DNA of 64,000 nt from positions 930,001 to 994,000 of the forward strand of contig NZ_CP154859.1 in NCBI RefSeq assembly GCF_039614725.1. The letters are read 5' to 3'. Shown in pieces: positions 58,232 through 64,000 of this stretch. This DNA is from Thauera sp. JM12B12 (lineage in GTDB: Bacteria > Pseudomonadota > Gammaproteobacteria > Burkholderiales > Rhodocyclaceae). Position 1 is the first letter of the stretch. Each line of letters begins with the position of its first letter. The translations under genes and the position numbers were made by a program. The notes beneath the pieces are model-generated. The model saw only the letters and a program-made list of their open reading frames with translations, was not told the DNA's origin and searched no databases.

Positions 58232-60439
58232 GTGTGCCTGCGCGTGGACCAGCCCGTACCTAGCCTCGAACTCCTCCGATCGACCGCGGGCGAGACTTCT
58301 GCCGCGACCGACCCGGCCGAACCCCGCGCCACCGACGCCTTGCTCGGTTGCCTGCTCGCCGTGGCGCAGATGCACGGCGTTTCGGTCACGCCCGATGCAA
58401 TCCTGGCCGGGCTTCCACTGGAGGGGGCGCGGCTGACGCCCGCGCTCTTCGAGCGCGCCGCCCAGCGCGCCGGCCTGACCAGCCGCATCGTCCGCCAGCC
58501 TCTCGGCCATCTCGAGCCGGCCCTGCTGCCGGCCGTCCTGCTGCTCCATGGCGAGCAGGCCTGCGTGCTCTTGTCCTGCGACGCCGAGGGCAGCTGCCAG
58601 GTCGTGTTTCCCGAGCTCGGCGAGTCTGCGGTCACGCTGGCGCGCGACGAGCTGCGCGCGCGCTACGCCGGCTTCACGCTCTACGCCCGGCCGCGCCATC
58701 GCTTCGACGCGCGCACGCCCGAGGTCCGGACGAATCGCTCCGGGCACTGGTTCTGGAGCGTCATGGCCGAGAACCGCCGCCTGTATCGCGACGTGCTCGC
58801 CGCGGCGCTCATCATCAACCTGTTCGCCCTCGCGCTGCCGCTGTTCTCGATGAACGTCTATGACCGCGTGGTGCCGAACAACGCGGTCGAGACGCTGTGG
58901 GCGCTCGCAGTCGGCGTGCTCGTGGTGGTCTGTGCCGATCTCGCGCTGCGCACCCTGCGCGGCTACTTCGTGGACCTGGCGGGCAGCCGGGCGGACGTCA
59001 AGCTGTCGGCGGCGATCATGGAGAAGGTGCTCGGCCTGCGCATGGAAGTGCGTCCCGACTCGGTGGGCTCCTTCGCCTCCAATCTGCGCGCCTTCGAGGC
59101 CGTGCGCGATTTCATCAGCTCGGCAACCGTCACGGCCTTCATCGACGTTCCGTTCGCGCTGCTCTTCCTCCTCGTCATCGGCTGGATCGCGTGGCCGATG
59201 GTGATCCCCTTCGTGGTCGGCATCGCGCTGCTGTTGCTGTATTCGCTGACCGTCCAGCGCCGCATGCACGCACTCGCCGAAACCACCTACCGCGCGAGCG
59301 CACAGCGCAACGCGACCCTGGTCGAGGGGCTGGTGGGCCTGGAGACGGTCAAGGCGCTCGGCGCGGAGTCGATCCTGCAGGGCAGGTGGGAGAAGAGCGC
59401 CGCGCTGGTGGCAAGCGTCGGCACCCGTCTGCGGCTGCTGGCCGCGACCTCGTCGAACGGTGCGCTGTGGGTGCAGCAGATGGTCAGTCTGGCGACCATC
59501 GTCATCGGCGTCTATCTCATCCAGGACGGGCTGCTGACCATGGGCGGGCTGATCGCCTGCTACCTGCTGTCGTCGCGCGCGATGGCGCCGATCGGCCAGG
59601 TCGCGGGCCTGCTCGTGCAGTACCACTCGGCGTCCACCGCCTTCGAGTCGCTCGAGGAGCTGATGAAGCGCCCGGTCGAGCGTCCCCAGGACAAGCGCTT
59701 CGTCAGCCGGCCGCGGCTGGCGGGCGACATCGAGTTCCGCAACGTCAGCTTCGCCTATGGCGAGGACGAGGTGCCGGTGCTGCGCGACGTGTCGTTCTCG
59801 ATCCGGGCCGGCGAGCGCGTGGGTGTGCTCGGCCGGGTCGGCTCGGGCAAGACCACGCTCGAGAAGCTGATCCTCGGTCTCTACCAGCCGACCGGCGGCG
59901 CGGTGCTCGTGGATGGCATCGACCTGCGCCAGCTCGACCCCGCCGAACTGCGCCGCAACATCGGCTACGTGCCACAGGACGTCACCCTGTTCTACGGCTC
60001 GCTGCGCGACAACATCGTCATGGGCATGCCGCAGGCCGATGACGACAAGGTGGTGCAGGCAGCGCGCATCGCCGGCATCGCCGAGTTCGTCGATGCGCAT
60101 CCCCACGGCTACGCGATGCTGGTCGGTGAGCGCGGCGAGTCCTTGTCCGGCGGTCAGCGCCAGGCGGTGGCGATCGCGCGGGCGATGATCAGCGATCCGC
60201 CGATCCTGCTGCTCGACGAGCCTACGGCGTCGATGGACCACGCGAGCGAGGAGGCGGTCAAGCAGCAGCTGCGGCGCCACGCGGCGGGCAAGACGGTGAT
60301 CGTCATCACGCACCGCACGTCCCTGCTCGATCTGGTCGACCGCATCATCGTCGTCGATGCCGGCCGGATCGTCGCCGACGGTCCGAAGGCCCAGGTGGTC
60401 GAGGCCCTGCGCCAGGGCCGCATCGGGAGGGCTGCCTGA
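58232..60439 (+). CDS. LapB-type type I secretion ABC transporter
   Basis: This 735-residue inner-membrane ATPase is for export of the large adhesin. The N-terminal C39-like domain (about residues 30-150) has DALLGCLLAVAQ without the catalytic Cys context, so it docks rather than cleaves. TM helices lie at about 185-450. The ATPase has Walker A GRVGSGKTT near residue 534, QDVTLFYGSLRDNI, LSGGQRQAVAIARAM and Walker B ILLLDEPTASMD. GTG 58232 and GTG 58244 are both possible starts, with no good Shine-Dalgarno; TAGAAT at 58206 is a -10 candidate. It overlaps the adaptor gene (TGATG). Confidence 0.9.
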   Translation: MCLRVDQPVPSLELLRSTAGETSAATDPAEPRATDALLGCLLAVAQMHGVSVTPDAILAGLPLEGARLTPALFERAAQRAGLTSRIVRQPLGHLEPALLPAVLLLHGEQACVLLSCDAEGSCQVVFPELGESAVTLARDELRARYAGFTLYARPRHRFDARTPEVRTNRSGHWFWSVMAENRRLYRDVLAAALIINLFALALPLFSMNVYDRVVPNNAVETLWALAVGVLVVVCADLALRTLRGYFVDLAGSRADVKLSAAIMEKVLGLRMEVRPDSVGSFASNLRAFEAVRDFISSATVTAFIDVPFALLFLLVIGWIAWPMVIPFVVGIALLLLYSLTVQRRMHALAETTYRASAQRNATLVEGLVGLETVKALGAESILQGRWEKSAALVASVGTRLRLLAATSSNGALWVQQMVSLATIVIGVYLIQDGLLTMGGLIACYLLSSRAMAPIGQVAGLLVQYHSASTAFESLEELMKRPVERPQDKRFVSRPRLAGDIEFRNVSFAYGEDEVPVLRDVSFSIRAGERVGVLGRVGSGKTTLEKLILGLYQPTGGAVLVDGIDLRQLDPAELRRNIGYVPQDVTLFYGSLRDNIVMGMPQADDDKVVQAARIAGIAEFVDAHPHGYAMLVGERGESLSGGQRQAVAIARAMISDPPILLLDEPTASMDHASEEAVKQQLRRHAAGKTVIVITHRTSLLDLVDRIIVVDAGRIVADGPKAQVVEALRQGRIGRAA

Positions 60440-61860
60440 TGTTGCCCAGGATGCAGCAGGCACTGTTCGCCAAGGGTGGCGCGGTGACGCAGGACGGCAA
60501 GGCTTCGGCGGGCGGTTCGATGCTCGACCTCGTGCTCGATCGCGCCGCGCGCAGCGACCGGCCGGACGCGGGCGACTGGGTCGGCGAGGCGGATTGGGCC
60601 CGCCTGCAGCAGGAACCCCTGCGCGCGCGCGGCCTGTTGTGGGGAACCGGGTTCGTGGTTGCCCTGTTGCTGTTGTGGGCCGCCTTTGCCGAACTCGACG
60701 AAGTCACCCGTGGCGAGGCGCGGGTGATTCCGAGTTCACAGCTGCAGGTGGTGCAGTCGGTCGATGGCGGCGTGGTCGAGTCGCTCGCGGTGCGCGAGGG
60801 CCAGACGGTTGACGCCGGAGAGCTGCTGCTGCGCATCGACCCCACGCGCTTCGTCTCCAACCTGCTCGAGAGCCGGGCGACCGCGCAGGCGCTGCAGGCC
60901 AAGGCTGCACGGCTGGAGGCGCTCGGGCGCGGCGGGCCGTTCTCGGTGCCGGAGGAGCTCGAGCGCGAGATTCCGGAGATCGTCGCCCATGAGCGCAGGC
61001 TCTACGAGACCAGCCGCGAGGGCATCGAGGCCCAGATCGCCATCGCCCGCCAGCAGCTGAACCAGCGCCAGCAGGAGTTGAACGAGGCGCGTGCGCGCCG
61101 CGACCAGGCCGCGCGCAGCCTGGAGCTGGCCGAACGCGAGTTGAGCGTGACGCGGCCGCTGGTCAAGTCGGGCGCGGTGTCCGACGTAGACATCCTGCGC
61201 CTGGAGCGCGACGTCTCCCGCATGCGCGGCGAGCGCGACCAGGCCGCGGCGCAGATCTCGCGCGTACAGGCGGCGATCACCGAGGCCGAGGGCAAGATCC
61301 AGGAGGTCGAGCTCGCCGTGCGCAACCAGTGGCGGGCCGAGCTTTCGGAGACCATGAGCAAGCTCGGCAGCCTGTCGGAGGGGGCGCGCGGACTGGAGGA
61401 TCGCGTGAAGCATGCGGAGATCCGCTCGCCGGTGCGCGGCACGGTCAAGCGTCTGCTGGTCAACACCGTCGGTGGCGTGGTGCAGCCGGGTAAGGAGGTG
61501 GTCGAGATCGTGCCGCTGGACGACGCGCTGATCCTCGAGGCGCGCGTCAAGCCCAAGGACATCGCCTTCCTGCGCCCGCAGCAGCCGGCGGTGGTGAAGT
61601 TCTCCGCCTACGACTTCGCGATCTACGGTGGCCTCGAGGCGGTTGTCGAGCACATCTCGGCGGATACCGTCGCCGATGACAAAGGCAATGCCTTCTACAT
61701 CGTGCGTGTGCGTACGCTGGAGCGCCAGCTTGGGGAGGGGCTGCCGATCATTCCGGGCATGGTGGCCGACGTGGACATCCTCACCGGCAAGAAGACCGTG
61801 CTCGCCTATCTCGCCAAGCCGGTGCTGCGCGCCAAGGCGAACGCGCTGACGGAGCGTTGA
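60439..61860 (+). CDS. LapC/HlyD-type membrane fusion protein
   Basis: This 473-residue adaptor of the type I secretion system has a TM anchor at about residues 65-84 (LLWGTGFVVALLLLWAAFAE). The lipoyl halves are EARVIPSSQLQVVQSVDGGVV and IRSPVRGTVKRLLVNTVGGV. Between them is a long coiled coil, about residues 155-320, rich in Gln, Arg and Glu, and the family C-terminal MVADVDILTGKKTVLAYLAKPVL follows. Its ATG overlaps the stop of the ABC gene. The outer-membrane partner (TolC/LapE) is not in view. Confidence 0.92.
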   Translation: MLPRMQQALFAKGGAVTQDGKASAGGSMLDLVLDRAARSDRPDAGDWVGEADWARLQQEPLRARGLLWGTGFVVALLLLWAAFAELDEVTRGEARVIPSSQLQVVQSVDGGVVESLAVREGQTVDAGELLLRIDPTRFVSNLLESRATAQALQAKAARLEALGRGGPFSVPEELEREIPEIVAHERRLYETSREGIEAQIAIARQQLNQRQQELNEARARRDQAARSLELAERELSVTRPLVKSGAVSDVDILRLERDVSRMRGERDQAAAQISRVQAAITEAEGKIQEVELAVRNQWRAELSETMSKLGSLSEGARGLEDRVKHAEIRSPVRGTVKRLLVNTVGGVVQPGKEVVEIVPLDDALILEARVKPKDIAFLRPQQPAVVKFSAYDFAIYGGLEAVVEHISADTVADDKGNAFYIVRVRTLERQLGEGLPIIPGMVADVDILTGKKTVLAYLAKPVLRAKANALTER

Positions 61861-61862
61861 GC

Positions 61863-62474
61863 ATGACCGCTCACATCTTCGTCAGCCCCGAGGCGCGCGT
61901 GCTCGCGTCGTGGCGCAGCGCTTTTCCCGGGCTCTCCAGCGTTCCGTCGCTGGCGGCGCTTCCGCCGCGCCCGGGTGAGGCCGTGCTGTGGCTGGATGCC
62001 GAGCGCGATACGTGGGTGAACGACGCCCGCGTGCTCGCGGCGCGCGGCGACCGCGTCGTGGTGCTGTCGTCGGCGCCGTCGAGCGACCAGGCGCAGACGG
62101 CACTCGAGGCGGGCGCACGCGCGTATTGCCACGCCTATGCCACGCCAGAGCTGCTGCGAGAGGTGGCGGTGGTGGTGCGCCATGGCGGGCTGTGGGTCGG
62201 CCCCGAGCTGCTTGCACGCATGATCCGCGCGGTGGTTCCGGTCGTGCCGCCGGCGCCGGTCGCGGCGCCGTTGGCGGCCGAACTCGATGGGCTGAGCGCG
62301 CGCGAGCGCGCGGTCGCGGCCGCGGTGGCCGAGGGGCTCACGAACAAGGAGGTCGCGCTCCGTCTCGACATCACCGAGCGCACGGTCAAGGCGCACCTCG
62401 CCGCCGTGTTCGAGAAGGTGGGGGTTCGCGACCGCCTGCAACTGGCGCTGCTGGTTTCCCGCCTTCCGGCGTGA
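61863..62474 (+). CDS. LuxR-type regulator with degenerate receiver
   Basis: The product is 203 residues. The N-terminal half has receiver topology (HIFVSPEARVLASW, AVLWLDAERDTWV, DRVVVLSSAPSSDQAQTALEAGARAYCHA). The acidic pair after the first strand and the conserved Lys are missing, so classical phosphorylation is unlikely. The C-terminal NarL/LuxR helix-turn-helix is intact: LSARERAVAAAVAEGLTNKEVALRLDITERTVKAHLAAVFEK. It starts 3 nt after the adaptor gene stop and precedes the adhesin by about 150 nt, so it probably controls adhesin or secretion genes. Confidence 0.85.
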   Translation: MTAHIFVSPEARVLASWRSAFPGLSSVPSLAALPPRPGEAVLWLDAERDTWVNDARVLAARGDRVVVLSSAPSSDQAQTALEAGARAYCHAYATPELLREVAVVVRHGGLWVGPELLARMIRAVVPVVPPAPVAAPLAAELDGLSARERAVAAAVAEGLTNKEVALRLDITERTVKAHLAAVFEKVGVRDRLQLALLVSRLPA

Positions 62475-62483
62475 TCTTCTCAC

Positions 62484-62511
62484 GGCTGCGAGCGTGACAT
62501 AGTTCGCAGCC
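62484..62511 (+). terminator. 8-bp stem hairpin after the regulator gene
   Basis: GGCTGCGA (62484-62491) and TCGCAGCC (62504-62511) form a perfect 8-bp stem with a 12-nt loop, 10 nt after the regulator stop. It may end the secretion transcript or act as an operator before the adhesin gene. Confidence 0.4.
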
Positions 62512-62626
62512 TGTCCACCCGGCCAATGGCGGCCGACCGGGCCCCTCCGTACCCTCTGGGACATCATGGTTCATGGCGTCCGCCCGCGTCTCCCGACCGG
62601 CGGAAGGCTTCACGGAGAAAGGCAAA

Positions 62627-64000
62627 ATGGCTGAGCCCAGGGTCGTCGCAACGGTCGTCCGCATTGACGGACAGGTATTCGCGCGCAACGCGGATGGAGA
62701 GGTCCGCATCCTCAAGGAAGGCGACAGCCTGCGCGAAGGCGAGGTCGTCATCACCGCAGAGGGTGGCCGCGTCGAGCTTGCCTACGCCGACGGCGGCAGC
62801 ACGTCCATCCCCGCCGACAGCAGCGTCCTGATCACCGAGGAGATGACCGAGGCCACGCGCCCCGACGCGCGCGCAGCCGCCGTCGAGGACGCGACCATCG
62901 CCCAGGTCATCCAGGCCATCGAGACCGGCCAGGATCTGGAGCAGGTGCTCGAGGACCCGGCAGCCGGCCTGGCCGGCGGTGGCGGCGGCGAAGGCAGCAA
63001 CTTCGTGCGCCTGCTGCGGATCAGCGAAGGGGTGGATGGGGCCGAGTTCGCGTTCGACGGCGCACGCACGGCTGCGGTCGCCGAGTTCGACGATGCCACT
63101 GCCCTCGCCGGCGCGACCGAGGACGATGCGACCCCGCTGCCGGAGCCGATCGAGCTGAGCCTGACGCTCGTGGCGCCGCCGCTCACCAACGACAACACGC
63201 CGACGATCACCGGCAACACCGACGCGCCTGCGGGCAGCCAGGTCACGGTGGTGATCACCGATGCGGCAGGCGTTTCGCAGACGGTGGTGGCGACGGTGGA
63301 TGCGCAGGGGGGCTTCCAGGTAACCCCCGTCACGCCGCTCGCCGATGGCCCTTATGTGGTGACGGCGACCGTGGATGATGGGGCAGGCAATACGGCCGAT
63401 GGCAGGGCGAACGGAACGGTGGATGCCACGGTGGCGGCCCCGACGATCGTGCTCGATGACGACACGGGTTTCAGTTCCAGCGATGCGATCACGAGCTCTG
63501 GTGCGTACACGGTGAGCGGTACCGAGTCGGGTGCGGTCGTCGAGTACAGCACCGACGGCGGCACCACCTGGAGCACGACCGCCCCGACCGCGGTCGAGGG
63601 TGAGAACACGATCCAGGTCCGCCAGACGGACGTGGCCGGCAACGTCTCGGCCCCCGCGACACTGAGCTTCACGCTCGACACGCAGATCGCGGCCCCGACG
63701 ATCGCGCTCGACACTGATACCGGCGCGAGCACCACCGACGGCATCACGAAGACGGGCGCTTACACGGTGAGCGGCACCGAAACCGGTGCGGTCATCGAGT
63801 ACAGCACCGACGGCGGCACCACCTGGAGCACGACCGCCCCGACCGCGGTCGAGGGTGAGAACACGATCCAGGTTCGCCAGACTGATGTGGCCGGCAATGT
63901 CTCGCCTGCGGCGACGTTGAGCTTCACGCTCGATACCGCGATCGCAGCCCCGACGATTGCGCTCGACACTGACACCGGCGCGAGTGGCACGGACGGCATC
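62627..64000 (+). CDS. LapA-like giant adhesin with retention module (partial, runs off right edge)
   Basis: The first 458 residues are visible. Residues 1-125 form the N-terminal retention module: VVATVVRIDGQVFARNADGE, GDSLREGEVVITAEGGRVELAYADGG, AIETGQDLEQVLEDPAAGLA. PAAG at 111-114 matches the di-alanine LapG cleavage motif, after which a Gly-rich linker and FVRLLRISEG follow. There is no N-terminal signal peptide, as expected for type I secretion. Ig-like domains follow: a first one near residues 178-265, then 85-residue tandem repeats from residue 270. GGAG/AAAGG before the ATG sets the start. Cell-surface retention would be released by a LapG-type protease under c-di-GMP control. Confidence 0.92.
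   Translation, partial: MAEPRVVATVVRIDGQVFARNADGEVRILKEGDSLREGEVVITAEGGRVELAYADGGSTSIPADSSVLITEEMTEATRPDARAAAVEDATIAQVIQAIETGQDLEQVLEDPAAGLAGGGGGEGSNFVRLLRISEGVDGAEFAFDGARTAAVAEFDDATALAGATEDDATPLPEPIELSLTLVAPPLTNDNTPTITGNTDAPAGSQVTVVITDAAGVSQTVVATVDAQGGFQVTPVTPLADGPYVVTATVDDGAGNTADGRANGTVDATVAAPTIVLDDDTGFSSSDAITSSGAYTVSGTESGAVVEYSTDGGTTWSTTAPTAVEGENTIQVRQTDVAGNVSAPATLSFTLDTQIAAPTIALDTDTGASTTDGITKTGAYTVSGTETGAVIEYSTDGGTTWSTTAPTAVEGENTIQVRQTDVAGNVSPAATLSFTLDTAIAAPTIALDTDTGASGTDGI
63434..64000 (+). repeat. 255-bp tandem repeats in adhesin gene
   Basis: Units start at 63434, 63689 and 63944, exactly 255 bp (85 codons) apart; the third is cut by the window edge. Long stretches of units 1 and 2 appear identical at DNA level (for example around YSTDGGTTWSTTAPTAVEGE), pointing to recent duplication or gene conversion. 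Confidence 0.95.

Noticed and set aside
1..64000. tRNA or rRNA genes, integrases, transposases, CRISPR arrays
   Set aside because: None were recognised on either strand by eye; a tRNAscan or HMM search would be needed to exclude short or diverged cases.

Overview
The window looks like a chromosomal segment of a GC-rich betaproteobacterium. The gene set and family resemblances (an AMP-dependent acyl-CoA synthetase beside an SLC23-type permease, an Irr-like Fur protein, PA2778/PA2779-type proteins, a LapA-type adhesin locus, 6S RNA next to zapA) fit Rhodocyclales such as Thauera, Azoarcus or Aromatoleum. The genus is inference; there is no rRNA in the window. Nearly all of it is tightly packed protein-coding DNA with many ATGA, GTGA or TGATG start/stop overlaps, so operons can be read with some confidence.

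Layout. (1) 1-5015, minus strand: a contractile-tail module (terminator-like protein, sheath, tube, chaperone-like protein, Ala-rich protein in the tape-measure position, hub/DNA-circularisation-like protein, poly-Gly protein) that continues beyond the left edge. It abuts housekeeping genes with no head genes between. (2) 5268-19267: a PRPP-synthase-like enzyme, a class III cyclase-FHA fusion, an RND efflux pair, a GDT1-type exporter, AzlCD, an SLC23 permease, an acyl-CoA synthetase and a hybrid-kinase/response-regulator pair, ending in a REPIN-like inverted repeat. (3) 19438-34587: an iron block with feoB-feoA, a DUF1513 protein, a TonB-dependent siderophore receptor, a MacAB-type exporter with its outer-membrane factor, an Irr-like regulator, and hemP-bfd-bfr-tonB-exbB-exbD. 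Three AT-rich Fur-box candidates sit at promoters. (4) 34641-40132: a cassette of a small periplasmic binding-like protein, a porin and a membrane GGDEF/EAL protein, downstream of malonyl-CoA decarboxylase. (5) 40333-50006: lgt, yceH, ilvD, zapB-like/zapA, 6S RNA, trkH beside a KdpE/KdpD-like pair, and a PA2778/PA2779 pair. (6) 50265-58109: a TauE/SafE permease and a double zinc system, zur-(His-rich peptide)-znuC-znuB-znuA, divergent from a ZrgA-like protein, an ABC ATPase, a permease and a DUF3299 protein, with a Zur-box candidate between them. (7) 58232-64000: a LapBC-type type I secretion pair, a LuxR-type regulator with a degenerate receiver, and the start of a giant LapA-like adhesin with a PAAG cleavage motif and 255-bp tandem repeats, cut off by the right edge.

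The genes work together mainly as metal-homeostasis modules (Fe2+ and siderophore uptake, bacterioferritin storage and release, TonB energisation; high-affinity zinc uptake), envelope transport, and surface adhesion. The least understood pieces are the headless tail module, the binding-protein/porin/EAL cassette and the His-rich peptide in the zinc operon. Gene functions are assigned by reading motifs and family resemblance; no database search was run.
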